Made by a program: the position numbers and the translations under genes
The notes under the pieces: model-generated
The model's database searches: none
The model's input: only the letters and a program-made list of their open reading frames with translations
What the model was told of the DNA's origin: nothing
Origin: Variovorax brevis
GTDB lineage: Bacteria; Pseudomonadota; Gammaproteobacteria; Burkholderiales; Burkholderiaceae_C
Length of the DNA: 64,000 nt
Direction of reading: 5' to 3'
Assembly (NCBI RefSeq): GCF_030317105.1
Contig: NZ_JASZYG010000002.1
Coordinates: 682,001-746,000, forward strand
In this document: in pieces, positions 26,953-36,318 of the stretch
How positions within the stretch are numbered: the stretch's first letter is position 1
Layout: every line of letters begins with the position of its first letter

Positions 26953-27458
26953 GGCTCGGGGTCGACCGCCGAGCCCTGCTTGCGAATCTCGAAGTGCAGC
27001 TTCACGCGTTCGGCGCCGGTGCCAGTCTTGCCCATGGAGGCAATCTGCTGGCCTTGACGCACGACTTCTTTTTCGCGCACGAACGAGACTTGGTTGTGCG
27101 CGTAAGCGGTGAGGAAGTTGTCGCCGTGGTCCACGATGATGAGGTTGCCGTAGTTGGCCAACTCGTCGCCCACGTACACCACGCGCCCGTCGGCCGATGC
27201 CACCACGGGGTCGCCCAGGTTGCCCGCGATGTCGATGCCCTTGCGGGAGTTGCCATCAAAGCGCGCAATGGTCACGCCGTTGGCGGGCCGGATGAAGCGC
27301 GGCTGGATCTGCTTGGGAACCGGTGGAACGGCCTGCGTGCTGGGCGTCGGAGGCGGAAGGGGTGTGGTCTTGCAGGCCACCAGCACACTCGCGGCGAGCG
27401 CAATGCTGATGGCTTGAAGAAGGCGTAAGGGGCGTCGTGTCTGATCCATGGCTGGCAT
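26928..27458 (-). CDS. NlpD-like lipoprotein with degenerate LytM (M23) domain
   Basis: This 176-residue outer-membrane-type lipoprotein has a signal peptide ending with the lipobox LVAC (C29), a short Pro-rich linker and a LytM/peptidase M23 domain. It closely resembles E. coli NlpD in the KGIDIAG, GRVVYVG and YGNLIIVDHGDNF segments. The first metal ligand position (His in active LytM enzymes) is Lys, and the HxH motif is reduced to KLHFEIR, so it should be enzymatically dead. Dead LytM proteins activate cell-separation amidases. The LysM domain found in NlpD is absent. ATG 27449 is an alternative start. Its 3' end overlaps the lyase gene by 25 bases. Confidence 0.88.
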   Translation of the reverse strand: MPAMDQTRRPLRLLQAISIALAASVLVACKTTPLPPPTPSTQAVPPVPKQIQPRFIRPANGVTIARFDGNSRKGIDIAGNLGDPVVASADGRVVYVGDELANYGNLIIVDHGDNFLTAYAHNQVSFVREKEVVRQGQQIASMGKTGTGAERVKLHFEIRKQGSAVDPEPYLSGKLR

Positions 27459-27565
27459 TGGAACGCAATCGCCGCCCGATGTTCCCTCCAAAAGGTGACG
27501 AGGCGTGAAGTAGTTTCCCTGAACCACGCGAAGCGTGCCAACGCTAACTTTGGGCTTCAAAGGTG

Positions 27566-28117
27566 TCACACGATAACGGCAGTGTGGACCCGGCCGAAGC
27601 TGCCATTTCGCCGGTCTTCGAAGTAGCAGCGCAGGGCTTCGCGCACAGTGCGAAAGGCGATTTCCTCCCACGGAATTTCGTCCTCGGTGAACAGGCGCGC
27701 CTCGATGGTCTCGTGTCCCGGCGCAAAAGTGTCGTTGATGAGTTCGGCAAGGTAGAACATGTGCACTTGCCCGACCCGCACCACGCTCATCACGGCAAAG
27801 AGCTCGCGCATTTCGAAGTTGGCGCCGGACTCTTCCACCGTTTCGCGTGCCGCGCCCTCCGCCACGCTTTCATTGAGCTCCATGAAGCCGGCCGGCAGCG
27901 TCCACTTGCCCCAGCGCGGCTCGATGTTGCGCTTGCACAGCAACACCTTGTCGCCCAGGAACGGAACCGTTCCAACCACGTTGTTGGGATTCTCGTAGTG
28001 GATCGTGTTGCACTGCGGGCATACCGCGCGCTCGCGCGTGTCGCCGTCATCCGGAATGCGGTAGACGACGGCGGTGCCGCAGTTCTTGCAGTGTTTGATC
28101 AGCGCGCGAGGGAACAT
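27566..28117 (-). CDS. Nudix hydrolase with N-terminal zinc ribbon
   Basis: This 183-residue protein has a zinc ribbon (C10, C13, C33, C36) and a Nudix domain with a complete Nudix box starting at G77 (GFMELNE through REtvEESG). This layout is found in NudC-like pyrophosphatases and in a broad group annotated only as Nudix hydrolase; the SQPWPFPxS NAD-specificity motif of NudC is not present. The substrate is therefore unknown, probably a nucleoside diphosphate derivative. It lies seven bases downstream of the fumarylacetoacetase-like gene and is likely co-transcribed. Confidence 0.9.
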   Translation of the reverse strand: MFPRALIKHCKNCGTAVVYRIPDDGDTRERAVCPQCNTIHYENPNNVVGTVPFLGDKVLLCKRNIEPRWGKWTLPAGFMELNESVAEGAARETVEESGANFEMRELFAVMSVVRVGQVHMFYLAELINDTFAPGHETIEARLFTEDEIPWEEIAFRTVREALRCYFEDRRNGSFGRVHTAVIV

Positions 28118-28124
28118 GCGCGGA

Positions 28125-28826
28125 TCACTCGACCTTGACCGTGAGCTTCGGCAGGCCCGCGACTTCGCCGACCATCGTGTCGCCCGAGACCACAGCGGCT
28201 ACACCTTCGGGCGTGCCGGTGAAGATCAGGTCGCCGGGTTGCAGTTCCCACGCAGCCGACAGATGCTCGATGGTTTCGCCGATGTTCCAGATCAGCTTGC
28301 TCACGGTGCTGCGCTGGCGGTCGACGCCGTTGACCTGCAGCGAGATTTCGGCGTTGGCCACGTCGCCGGCCTGCGCCACCGGCACGATCGGGCCGATGGG
28401 CGCCGACTGCTCGAAGGCCTTGCCGATGTCCCAGGGCCGGCCCTGCTTCTTCATGTCGTTCTGCAGGTCGCGGCGCGTCATGTCCAGGCCAACGGCGTAG
28501 CCGTAGATGTACTGCTGGGCGTCGGCCGCCTTGATGTTCTTGCCGGCCTTGCCGATGGCCACCACGAGTTCGATTTCGTGGTGCAGGTTCTTCGTGAGCG
28601 TCGGATAGGCCATGGCGCCCGTCTGGCCCGCCTCGACCAGCACCACCGCGTCGGCGGGCTTCATGAAGAAGAAGGGCGGCTCACGGCCGGTGAAGCCCAT
28701 TTCCTTGGCGTGCTCTTCGTAGTTGCGCCCGACGCAATAGATGCGGTGTACCGGATAGCGCGCCGGCTGCCCCACGACGGGGAGCGACACCATGGGAACG
28801 GCGCTGAAAACGTACTCGGAAGCCAT
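28125..28826 (-). CDS. Fumarylacetoacetate hydrolase family protein (fumarylpyruvate hydrolase-like)
   Basis: This 233-residue FAH-fold enzyme has metal-binding residues in the HHEIELVVAIG segment (E-x-E) and a second acidic ligand in GLDMTRRDLQ. Short members of this family hydrolyse fumarylpyruvate in gentisate degradation or decarboxylate related keto acids. The divergent neighbour is a maleylacetoacetate/maleylpyruvate isomerase gene, a pairing that fits the lower gentisate or homogentisate pathway. No ring-cleaving dioxygenase is in this window, so the assignment is tentative. The upstream extension of the frame is antisense to the isomerase gene. Confidence 0.88.
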   Translation of the reverse strand: MASEYVFSAVPMVSLPVVGQPARYPVHRIYCVGRNYEEHAKEMGFTGREPPFFFMKPADAVVLVEAGQTGAMAYPTLTKNLHHEIELVVAIGKAGKNIKAADAQQYIYGYAVGLDMTRRDLQNDMKKQGRPWDIGKAFEQSAPIGPIVPVAQAGDVANAEISLQVNGVDRQRSTVSKLIWNIGETIEHLSAAWELQPGDLIFTGTPEGVAAVVSGDTMVGEVAGLPKLTVKVE

Positions 28827-28937
28827 CTCGTCTTTTCCTATTAAACAGTGGTCGGGGACTCTGAACGCGGCAGTGTGCCAGACGCGCCGGCCCTTCGCTT
28901 GTGTACGGGACTCGCCCGCCGCTATGCTCCCCGGATC

Positions 28938-29579
28938 ATGAAGCTGTACAACTATTTTCGTTCCTCGGCGTCGTTTCGCGTGCGCATTGCGCTCGCGCTG
29001 AAGGGGCTTCCCTACGAATACGTGCCGGTGCACATCGCTCGCGGCGACCACAAGCGCGCGCCTTACGTCGAACAGTCGGCCGACACGCTGGTGCCGATGC
29101 TCGAACTGGAGGATGGCCAGCGGCTTTCGCAGTCGATGGCGATCATCGAATACCTCGACGAACTCCATCCCGAGCCAGCGCTCATTCCCGCGGATGCACT
29201 GGGTCGCGCGCGGGTGCGGGCCCTGTCGGAATCCATCGCCTGCGAGATTCACCCGCTGAACAACCTGCGCGTTCTCAAGCACCTCGTGCGCGAACTCAAG
29301 CTCGACGATCAGGCCAAGAACGGCTGGTATCGCCACTGGGTGCGCGAGGGCCTGGAGGCCTTCGAGCGGCAACTCGGGCAGCAACCGCGTTCGGTCTATT
29401 GCTACGGCGACACGCCGACCATGGCCGACTGCTGCCTCGTGCCGCAAGTTTTCAATGGCCAGCGCTTCGACTGCGATTTCAGCGGCCTGCCGCGCACCAT
29501 GGCCGCCTTCGAGGCCTGCATGCAACTCGATGCCTTCCAGAGCGCGCAGCCCTCGCGCTGTCCGGACGCCGAAGCGTGA
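28938..29579 (+). CDS. maiA: Maleylacetoacetate/maleylpyruvate isomerase (zeta-class GST)
   Basis: This 213-residue glutathione-dependent isomerase has the zeta-class signature RSSASFRVRIALALKG near the N-terminus, where SSxxS/C positions bind glutathione, and then the conserved SQSMAIIEYL and GDTPTMADCCLVPQ segments. It converts maleylacetoacetate or maleylpyruvate to the fumaryl isomer, the step before the FAH-type hydrolase encoded divergently. Sequence alone does not decide between MaiA and NagL activity. The next gene starts within its stop (GTGA overlap). Confidence 0.9.
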   Translation: MKLYNYFRSSASFRVRIALALKGLPYEYVPVHIARGDHKRAPYVEQSADTLVPMLELEDGQRLSQSMAIIEYLDELHPEPALIPADALGRARVRALSESIACEIHPLNNLRVLKHLVRELKLDDQAKNGWYRHWVREGLEAFERQLGQQPRSVYCYGDTPTMADCCLVPQVFNGQRFDCDFSGLPRTMAAFEACMQLDAFQSAQPSRCPDAEA

Positions 29580-30337
29580 GCAGCGCCATCGATCCCGACT
29601 GGATCGTGCCGGATTGGCCCGCGCCTGCGGGCATCCACGCGTTGTGCACGACGCGCGCCGGCGGCGTCTCCAGCGGCGCGTATGCAAGCCTCAATCTGGG
29701 TGACCATGTCGGCGACGACCCTGCCGACGTGGCGCGCAACCGCTCGCGCCTTGCCGATGCCATCGGCGCGCGGCCGGTGTTTCTCCAGCAGGTCCACGGC
29801 ACGCAAATCGTCCCGCTGGACGCCGGCTCGCCCGATGGATTGCAGGCTGATGCGTGCAGCACATCGCTTGCCGGCGTCGCCTGCACCGTGATGGTGGCTG
29901 ACTGCATGCCCGTGTTGCTGACGGACCGGGCCGGTTCGCACGTTGCGGCTGCACATGCCGGCTGGCGCGGCCTGGCGGCAGGGGTGCTGGGGCGTGCCGT
30001 GGAAAGCTTTGGTGATGCGGACCGCGGCCATCTGATGGTCTGGCTTGGCCCGTGCATCGGGCCCAATGCTTTCGAGGTGGGGCCGGAGGTCAAGGCCGAG
30101 TTCGAGGCGCAGGACCCGCAGGCCGAGCGCTTTTTCACGCCCGCCGGGCCCCCGGGGAAGTGGCTTGCCAACCTGTCTGCGCTGGCGCGCCTGCAACTGC
30201 GGTCGATGGGCATTCAGGAAGTTCACGGCAACGATGGCACCGATACGTGGTGCACCGTCGCGAACCCTTCAAGGTTCTTTTCTCACAGGCGCGACCGGGT
30301 GAGCGGGCGCTTCGCCGCCCTGGTCTGGCGGCGCTGA
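29576..30337 (+). CDS. pgeF: Peptidoglycan editing factor PgeF (YfiH, multicopper polyphenol oxidoreductase fold)
   Basis: This 253-residue member of the DUF152/YfiH family hydrolyses misincorporated L-Ser from UDP-MurNAc peptides in E. coli. The zinc-site residues H74 (QQVHG), C110 (ADCMPV) and H127 (AAHAGWRG) are present. The GTG start overlaps the isomerase stop by four bases. Placement just upstream of the PHA genes is common in Burkholderiales (recollection). Its 3' end overlaps the convergent small membrane protein gene by about 69 bases. Confidence 0.9.
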   Translation: MSSAIDPDWIVPDWPAPAGIHALCTTRAGGVSSGAYASLNLGDHVGDDPADVARNRSRLADAIGARPVFLQQVHGTQIVPLDAGSPDGLQADACSTSLAGVACTVMVADCMPVLLTDRAGSHVAAAHAGWRGLAAGVLGRAVESFGDADRGHLMVWLGPCIGPNAFEVGPEVKAEFEAQDPQAERFFTPAGPPGKWLANLSALARLQLRSMGIQEVHGNDGTDTWCTVANPSRFFSHRRDRVSGRFAALVWRR

Positions 30338-30571
30338 GGCTTGGGCCGCCGCCCCGGCTCGAATGGCGGCCTCGCGCTCGGCCGCCTCGCGCGCCCTGTG
30401 GGCCCTGCGCCGTGCAGGCGTCATCATGATGTAGGCCACCACTGCGATGGGCAACAGGCCATAGAGCACGAAGGTGATGATCGCGCCCAGCACGGTGCCC
30501 GTGGTGTTGGTCGCTTCGGCCACCGCCATCATCAGCGCCACATAGAGCCAGGCGATGATCACAAGATGCAT
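30269..30571 (-). CDS. Small membrane protein of unknown function
   Basis: This 100-residue protein has two hydrophobic segments (about residues 3-20 and 27-50). A basic cytoplasmic stretch PARRRAHRAREAAEREAA and a disordered Ala/Pro tail follow. The hydrophobic pattern and positive-inside bias make a real inner-membrane protein likely. Its C-terminal part overlaps pgeF antisense. I do not recognise a named family; its promoter must lie in the phaC upstream region, so it is divergent from phaC. Confidence 0.65.
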   Translation of the reverse strand: MHLVIIAWLYVALMMAVAEATNTTGTVLGAIITFVLYGLLPIAVVAYIMMTPARRRAHRAREAAEREAAIRAGAAAQASAPPDQGGEAPAHPVAPVRKEP

Positions 30572-30607
30572 AACAGAAAGAACGAAAAGCGTGAAAGGTC
30601 CACCGCG

Positions 30608-30636
30608 TTGTGGGGGGTCGTCGAATGCAGCATACT
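30608..30636 (+). promoter_or_regulatory. Candidate phaC promoter
   Basis: TTGTGG, a 17-base spacer and CATACT form a fair sigma-70-type promoter 37 bases before the phaC start. It was read by eye; it is the only good match I saw in this gap. Confidence 0.4.
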
Positions 30637-30672
30637 CAATGCACGAATCCGATCACGTGAGGGACAGGAGAC

Positions 30673-32370
30673 ATGATGAAACAGCAGACAGCGGCATCAG
30701 ATCTTTTCGAGCCGTTTCAGCAGGGGTGGAATCAGGCGCTGGAATCCATCCAGGCCTTTGGCAAGGGTCAGGGCAAGGGTGCCCCGTGGGACCTGCCGCA
30801 AATCAGCTTTGATGCGGAAAAGCTGCAAACCATGCAGCAACAATATGTATCCGAGGCCAGCGAGCTCTGGCAGCAGGGCTTCGCGCCCAAGCCCGGCAGT
30901 GACCGGCGCTTTTCCGGCGAGGCATGGAGCAGCAACCCGATGGCGTCCTTCACGGCAGCCGTCTACATGCTCAACGCCAAGACCTTGATGGCCATGGCCG
31001 AGGCCGCGCAAACGGACGAGAAAACCCGTTCCCGCCTGCGCTTTGCCATCGAGCAATGGATGGCAGCCTCTGCGCCAAGCAACTATCTGGCGTTCAACGC
31101 CGACGCAATCAAGAAAGCCATCGACACCCAGGGCGAGAGCATCGCCAAGGGCCTGCACAACCTGGTGAGCGACGTCAAGCGTGGCCACCTGAGCATGACC
31201 GATGAAACCGCGTTCGAAGTCGGGCGCAACGTGGCCACCACCGAAGGCGCGGTCGTCTTCGAGAACGAGCTGTTCCAGTTGCTGGAATACAAGCCGCTCA
31301 CGGCCAAGGTCTACGAGAGGCCATTTCTCTTTGTGCCGCCTTGCATCAACAAGTTCTACATCCTCGACCTGCAGCCTGAAAACTCGCTGATCCGCTATGC
31401 GGTGGAGCAGGGCCATCGGGTTTTCGTCATCAGCTGGCGCAATCCGGACGATTCGCTGCGCGAAGCCACGTGGGACGACTACATCGAGAAAGCCGTCATC
31501 ACGGCCATCCACACCGTGCAGGAGATCTCCGGCAGCGAACAGCTCAACGCTTTGGGCTTTTGCGTCGGTGGCACGATCCTGAGCACCGCACTGGCCGTCC
31601 TGGCGGCGCGCGGCGAAGGCGATGCCGTGTCGTCCGTGACGCTGCTGACCACGCTGCTCGACTTCACCGATACCGGCATCCTGAACATCTTCATCGACGA
31701 AGCCATGGTGCAGTACCGCGAAATGGAAATGGGCAAGGGCGGCCTCTTGCCTGGCGGCGACCTGGCGTCCACCTTCAGCTTCCTGCGTCCCAACGACCTC
31801 GTGTGGAACTACGTGGTGAGCAACTATCTCAAGGGCGAGACCCCGCCGCCCTTCGACCTGCTCTACTGGAACTGCGACTCGACCAACCTGCCGGGTCCCT
31901 TCTATGCCTGGTACCTGCGCAACACCTATCTCGAAGACAAGCTCAAGGTGCCCAACGCCCTGACGGTGTCCGGCGAGTCGATCGACCTGGGCAAGATCAA
32001 GGCGCCGGCGTACATCTACGGCTCGCGCGAAGACCACATCGTTCCCATCGGCGGCGCGTATGCGTCCACGCAGTTGCTCAAGGGCAAGAAGCGTTTCGCC
32101 ATGGGCGCGTCGGGCCACATCGCGGGTGTGATCAATCCGCCGGCCAAGAAAAAGCGCAGCCACTGGATACGCGAGGACGGCAAGCTGCCGAAGTCGTACG
32201 ACGAATGGTTTGAAGGCGCACAGGAGCATGCGGGCAGCTGGTGGACCGATTGGTCGCAGTGGCTCAAGACGCATGCGGGCAAGCAGATTGCCGCACCCAG
32301 GACCTATGGCCGCGGCAAGTACAAGGCGACCGAACCCGCGCCGGGCAACTACGTGAAAGCGAAGGCCTGA
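30673..32370 (+). CDS. phaC: Class I polyhydroxyalkanoate synthase
   Basis: The 565-residue PhaC polymerises (R)-3-hydroxybutyryl-CoA at the surface of PHB granules. The lipase-like box GFCVGG holds the catalytic C297. The downstream Asp (in SREDHIVP) and His (in GASGHIAGVINPP) complete the triad, with the PHA synthase hallmark GHIAG-INPP clearly visible. Length and single-gene arrangement fit class I. It is followed 58 bases later by the thiolase gene, the conserved phaC-phaA order, with phaB located separately. GGGACAGGAGAC precedes the start. Confidence 0.96.
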   Translation: MMKQQTAASDLFEPFQQGWNQALESIQAFGKGQGKGAPWDLPQISFDAEKLQTMQQQYVSEASELWQQGFAPKPGSDRRFSGEAWSSNPMASFTAAVYMLNAKTLMAMAEAAQTDEKTRSRLRFAIEQWMAASAPSNYLAFNADAIKKAIDTQGESIAKGLHNLVSDVKRGHLSMTDETAFEVGRNVATTEGAVVFENELFQLLEYKPLTAKVYERPFLFVPPCINKFYILDLQPENSLIRYAVEQGHRVFVISWRNPDDSLREATWDDYIEKAVITAIHTVQEISGSEQLNALGFCVGGTILSTALAVLAARGEGDAVSSVTLLTTLLDFTDTGILNIFIDEAMVQYREMEMGKGGLLPGGDLASTFSFLRPNDLVWNYVVSNYLKGETPPPFDLLYWNCDSTNLPGPFYAWYLRNTYLEDKLKVPNALTVSGESIDLGKIKAPAYIYGSREDHIVPIGGAYASTQLLKGKKRFAMGASGHIAGVINPPAKKKRSHWIREDGKLPKSYDEWFEGAQEHAGSWWTDWSQWLKTHAGKQIAAPRTYGRGKYKATEPAPGNYVKAKA

Positions 32371-32428
32371 CCCACCCCGGGCCATCAGCTTTTTTTCCGA
32401 GCTTCAGCAACCCCCAGGAGATATGCAC

Positions 32429-33607
32429 ATGGAAGATATCGTTATCGTTTCTGCCGCTCGCACGGCCGTCGGCAAGTTTGGCGGTTCGCTGGCCAGCATT
32501 CCCGCCACGGAGCTGGGCGCCATCGTCATCAAGGAAGTGCTGGCACGCGCCAAGCTGAGCAACGACGCAGTCGGCGAAGTCATCATGGGCCAAGTGCTGG
32601 CCGCCGGTGCCGGACAGAACCCCGCGCGCCAGGCGCTTCTGAAAAGCGGCATCGACAAGGGCGTTCCCGCGCTCACCATCAACGCCGTGTGCGGCTCGGG
32701 CCTGAAGGCCGTCATGCTGGCGGCACAGGCGGTGGCCACGGGCGACAGCGACATCGTCGTGGCGGGCGGCCAGGAAAACATGAGCCTGGCGCCGCACGTG
32801 CTGCCCAACTCGCGCAACGGCCAGCGCATGGGCGACTGGAAGCTGGTCGACACGATGATCATCGACGGCCTGTGGGACGTCTACAACCAGTACCACATGG
32901 GCATCACGGCCGAGAACGTGGCCAAGAAATACGGCATCGACCGCGCCGCGCAGGATGAACTGGCGCTGGGCAGCCAGACCAAGGCCGCCGCGGCACAGGA
33001 CGCCGGCAAGTTCAAGGACGAAATCGCCGCCGTCACCATCCCGCAAAAGAAGGGCGACCCCATCGTCTTCGACAAGGACGAGTTCATCAACCGCAAGACC
33101 AACGCCGAAGGCTTGGCCGGACTGCGTCCCGCCTTCGACAAGGCCGGTGGCGTCACGGCAGGCAATGCCTCGGGCCTGAACGACGGGGCAGCTGCCGTGG
33201 TCGTGATGACCGCCAAGCGCGCGCAGTCGCTCGGCCTCACGCCGCTCGGCCGCATCGCCAGCTATGCGACTGCAGGTCTGGACCCCGCCATCATGGGCAT
33301 GGGCCCGGTGCCGGCTTCGACCAAGGCGCTGCAGCGTGCGGGCTGGAAAGCCGCTGACCTCGACGTGCTGGAAATCAACGAAGCCTTTGCCGCGCAGGCC
33401 TGCGCCGTGAACCGGGAAATGGGCTGGGACGTCAGCAAGGTCAACGTGAACGGTGGCGCCATCGCCATCGGTCACCCCATCGGTGCGTCGGGCTGTCGCA
33501 TTCTTGTGACGCTGCTGCACGAGATGCAGCGCCAGAACGCGAAGAAGGGCATCGCTTCGCTGTGCATCGGTGGCGGCATGGGCGTTGCGCTGACCATCGA
33601 GCGCTGA
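32429..33607 (+). CDS. phaA: Acetyl-CoA acetyltransferase (beta-ketothiolase)
   Basis: This 392-residue biosynthetic thiolase condenses two acetyl-CoA to acetoacetyl-CoA for PHB. The acyl-carrying C88 lies in [11 protein letters not shown]348 in [14 protein letters not shown] and the second catalytic C378 in CIGGGMG. ATG 32429 was preferred over the ATG two codons earlier because AGGAG then lies eight bases away. It forms an operon with phaC and is closed by a strong terminator. Confidence 0.95.
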   Translation: MEDIVIVSAARTAVGKFGGSLASIPATELGAIVIKEVLARAKLSNDAVGEVIMGQVLAAGAGQNPARQALLKSGIDKGVPALTINAVCGSGLKAVMLAAQAVATGDSDIVVAGGQENMSLAPHVLPNSRNGQRMGDWKLVDTMIIDGLWDVYNQYHMGITAENVAKKYGIDRAAQDELALGSQTKAAAAQDAGKFKDEIAAVTIPQKKGDPIVFDKDEFINRKTNAEGLAGLRPAFDKAGGVTAGNASGLNDGAAAVVVMTAKRAQSLGLTPLGRIASYATAGLDPAIMGMGPVPASTKALQRAGWKAADLDVLEINEAFAAQACAVNREMGWDVSKVNVNGGAIAIGHPIGASGCRILVTLLHEMQRQNAKKGIASLCIGGGMGVALTIER

Positions 33608-33630
33608 TCTTCCTCTTTGCCTCAAGTCAA

Positions 33631-33663
33631 GCCGCGCTGATGCAGCGCGGCTTTTCTTTTTTG
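33631..33663 (+). terminator. Rho-independent terminator after phaCA
   Basis: GCCGCGC-TGATGCA-GCGCGGC is a perfect seven-base stem followed by TTTTCTTTTTT. It ends the phaC-phaA transcript before the P450 gene. Confidence 0.9.
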
Positions 33664-33697
33664 CATTTCCATTGGCGCACGATATGCTGGCTGCGCC

Positions 33698-35155
33698 ATG
33701 GAAACCACTACGCTTGAAAAGCCTGCGGCGACCGCGCCGGCAGCGTTGCGCCAGATCGCCGACCTGCCCGGGCCGCGCGGCCTCCCGGTGCTGGGGCAAC
33801 TGCTGGAGATCGATGGGTCCAGGATGCATCTGCAACTGGAGCAATGGGCGCAGGAGTTCGGCGCCGTCTACAAGCTGAAGCTGGGGCGCCGGAACTTTCT
33901 GGTCCTGGGCGACCACGAAGTCGTTGCCTCGGTCTTGCGCGACCGGCCCGAAGGCTTCAGGCGCACGCGGCGGTTGCAAGCCGTGTTCGAGGAGTTGGGT
34001 CTCAAGCCGGGAGTCTTCAGTGCCAACGGCGAAGACTGGCGGCGTCAGCGGCGCATGGTCATGGCTGGCTTCGATCCTGCGCACGTCAAGAGTTACTTTC
34101 CCTCGCTGCAGAACGTTGCTGACCGGCTGGGCCGGCGCTGGTCGGCCGCCGCGCGAAGCGGCAAGTCGATCGACCTGCAGGGCGACCTGATGCGCTACAC
34201 GGTCGACACCATTGCCGGCCTGGCATTCGGTGCCGAGGTGAACACGCTGGAGTCCGAAGGCGACATCATCCAGCAGCACCTGGACAAGATTTTCCCGGCC
34301 GTGCTGAAGCGCGTGCTGGCGCCGATTCCAACGTGGCGCTACTTTCCCTCGGCCGCCGACCGGCGGCTGGCTCGGGGCGTGGCGGCGGTCAACGAAGCCG
34401 TCGACGCGTTCATAGCGCAAGCGCGTGCCCGGATGGAGGCCGACCCAACCTTGCGCACGCATCCGCGCAACCTGCTCGAAGCCATGATCGTCGCGGCGGA
34501 CGAGCCGGGCAGTGGCATCACCGATCGGCAGGTGGCCGGCAACGTCATGACCATGCTGCTGGCCGGCGAGGACACGACGGCGAACACCATCGCGTGGATG
34601 ATCGACCTGCTGTGGCGCCATCCCCAGGCGCTGGCCCGTGCGACGCAGGAAGTGCGCGCCGTGGTCGGCGACGGCGCCCGCCCGACCTTCGACCAGGTGG
34701 CGCAACTGGATTATGTGGAGGCCTGCGCGAACGAAACGATGCGCCTCAAGCCGGTGGCGCCGCTCATCGGTCTGGAGGCGCTGCACGACACAGTGATTTC
34801 CGACGTGCAGGTGCCCAAGGGCACGGTGCTGTTCGCCATCATGCGGCGCAACAGCGTGAGCGATGCCTACATGCCCGATGCGCAGGCTTTCGTGCCCGAG
34901 CGCTGGCTCGCTGGCGGCGACCCTGCTGCCTTGTCCAGCAGCGCCAGGCGCACGTCGATGCCCTTTGGCGCCGGTCCGCGCATCTGCCCGGGACGCTACC
35001 TCGCCTTGCTCGAAATGAAGATGGCCATGGCGACCTTGCTGGGCCGCTTCGACATCGAAGGCGTCGATACGCCGGATGGGCAGGCCGCGCGCGAATTGCT
35101 GTCCTTCACGATGACGCCTGTGGGCCTGCGAATGCGACTGCGCGAGCGCGCATAG
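33698..35155 (+). CDS. Cytochrome P450
   Basis: This 485-residue soluble P450 has the oxygen-activation I-helix motif AGEDTT (about 289-294), the K-helix ETMR, and the haem-binding loop FGAGPRICPGR with the Cys ligand at 430. It resembles the CYP102/eukaryotic-like haem domains that hydroxylate fatty or lipophilic substrates more than CYP101-type bacterial enzymes. No reductase or ferredoxin gene is fused or adjacent, so its electron donor must come from elsewhere. No signal or membrane anchor is seen. The substrate is unknown. Confidence 0.93.
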   Translation: METTTLEKPAATAPAALRQIADLPGPRGLPVLGQLLEIDGSRMHLQLEQWAQEFGAVYKLKLGRRNFLVLGDHEVVASVLRDRPEGFRRTRRLQAVFEELGLKPGVFSANGEDWRRQRRMVMAGFDPAHVKSYFPSLQNVADRLGRRWSAAARSGKSIDLQGDLMRYTVDTIAGLAFGAEVNTLESEGDIIQQHLDKIFPAVLKRVLAPIPTWRYFPSAADRRLARGVAAVNEAVDAFIAQARARMEADPTLRTHPRNLLEAMIVAADEPGSGITDRQVAGNVMTMLLAGEDTTANTIAWMIDLLWRHPQALARATQEVRAVVGDGARPTFDQVAQLDYVEACANETMRLKPVAPLIGLEALHDTVISDVQVPKGTVLFAIMRRNSVSDAYMPDAQAFVPERWLAGGDPAALSSSARRTSMPFGAGPRICPGRYLALLEMKMAMATLLGRFDIEGVDTPDGQAARELLSFTMTPVGLRMRLRERA

Positions 35156-35259
35156 CCGTATAGTGGGCGGGCGGCCCGGCAGGTCGTCCGAAGGGCGGCC
35201 GGTCGGTGCAAGTTCCCGGGGTTCCTTGCGATCCCCTCATCCAAAAAAAGGAAGAGACC

Positions 35260-35466
35260 ATGAGCAGCCATGTCTACAAGCTTCTTGAACTCGCCGGCTC
35301 CTCGCCCACGAGCAGCGACGACGCAGTGCACAACGCCATTGCCAAGGCCAGCGAGACGGTGCGCAACATCCAGTGGTTCGAGGTCATCGAGACGCGTGGC
35401 CATGTGAAGGATGGCAAGGTCGCGCACTGGCAGGTCACGCTGAAGGTCGGGTTCACGCTCGAATAG
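35260..35466 (+). CDS. Dodecin family flavin-binding protein
   Basis: This 68-residue protein matches the dodecin fold: an N-terminal [13 protein letters not shown] strand, the helix [16 protein letters not shown], the flavin-stacking Trp in IQWFEV, and the [19 protein letters not shown] strands. Dodecins form dodecameric shells that store riboflavin, FMN or FAD. AAGGAAGAG precedes the ATG. It stands alone between the P450 and GNAT genes. Confidence 0.92.
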   Translation: MSSHVYKLLELAGSSPTSSDDAVHNAIAKASETVRNIQWFEVIETRGHVKDGKVAHWQVTLKVGFTLE

Positions 35467-35487
35467 CGGATCACCCCGGGCTCAGGC

Positions 35488-36318
35488 TCATGCCCGCATC
35501 CGGCCCTCGGGGATCGACTGCGCCGGGTCGCTTGTCCGTTGCCACGAATACACGGGGAACTCGCTCGCTGGACTGAAGCCCAGCGAATGCGCAAGCCAGC
35601 GCGAGGGCACGTTGTGTTCAAAGCAATCCCACGCCGGTTGCAGCCCGCGGCGAAGGCATTCGTCGATGAAGGCCGTGGCGACCATCTTTGCCAATCCAAG
35701 GTGCCTGCAGGGCTCAGCCGTCAGGATGTCGATGACGTGGCGCTTCCCGGCCACGAAGACCGAATAGCAAAGGCTCACGACCTGCTCGTCGGCCAGCACG
35801 CAGAAGCCGAGGGCGTTCTGCTCGAAGTCGATGGCCGACTTCCATGTTCCCCCCATCCATGGATAGAGGGTCGCTTCCGCCTTTCGCATCAGGGCTGCGT
35901 CGATCGGGACCATGGAGAAGCCCGGCGGAAGCGCCCGCTTGGTGCGCCGGACGCGGAAGTTGAAATGGTCGAATTCGAACGCGAACCTTTGGCGCTTCCG
36001 CGTGGAGGGGGAAATGGCCGCATCGAGCACTTCCACCCAGGCCCCATGGCCGGGATAGAGCACGAAGAAGTCCTGAGGCGCACGGGCTTGCAGCCATCGC
36101 ACGCTGGCTCTTGCGAAGGCCGCGTTCGCACACTCGCCCGCGAGCACGCAGAAGCCGTTGTCGTAGAAAAAAGCAGATCGAAAGTCGTTCGGGGCGCTGA
36201 TGAACACCTTGCCCTGCGTGCGGCCCGAGAGCACGGCATTTGCGACTTCCGCGCCGTTGCACGGGAGTTCCATCAAGGGATTCAAGGAGGCATAGCGTTC
36301 CGGTGCGAGTTCAAACAT
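35488..36318 (-). CDS. GNAT-fold acetyltransferase, two-lobed type
   Basis: This 276-residue protein's C-terminal third carries GNAT features (a core strand ALGFCVLADEQVVSLCYSV, an LTAEPCRHLGLAKMVA acetyl-CoA loop and an HNVPSRWLAHSLGF motif). The N-terminal half is an extra domain, as in the GNAT_acetyltran group of about 270 residues. The substrate is unknown. The ATG used lacks a clear ribosome site. A strong AAAGGAG further up sits before an in-frame ATT (36363) and no ATG, so the true N-terminus could be about 15 residues longer. The base composition just upstream is AT-rich. Confidence 0.7.
   Translation of the reverse strand: MFELAPERYASLNPLMELPCNGAEVANAVLSGRTQGKVFISAPNDFRSAFFYDNGFCVLAGECANAAFARASVRWLQARAPQDFFVLYPGHGAWVEVLDAAISPSTRKRQRFAFEFDHFNFRVRRTKRALPPGFSMVPIDAALMRKAEATLYPWMGGTWKSAIDFEQNALGFCVLADEQVVSLCYSVFVAGKRHVIDILTAEPCRHLGLAKMVATAFIDECLRRGLQPAWDCFEHNVPSRWLAHSLGFSPASEFPVYSWQRTSDPAQSIPEGRMRA

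Noticed and set aside
28827..29687. Upstream part of a 520-codon minus frame containing the FAH-like gene
   Set aside because: It runs antisense through the isomerase gene; the FAH family starts at 28826.
30697..32385. Long minus-strand frame across phaC
   Set aside because: It is a mirror of the phaC codons in GC-rich DNA and has no family resemblance.
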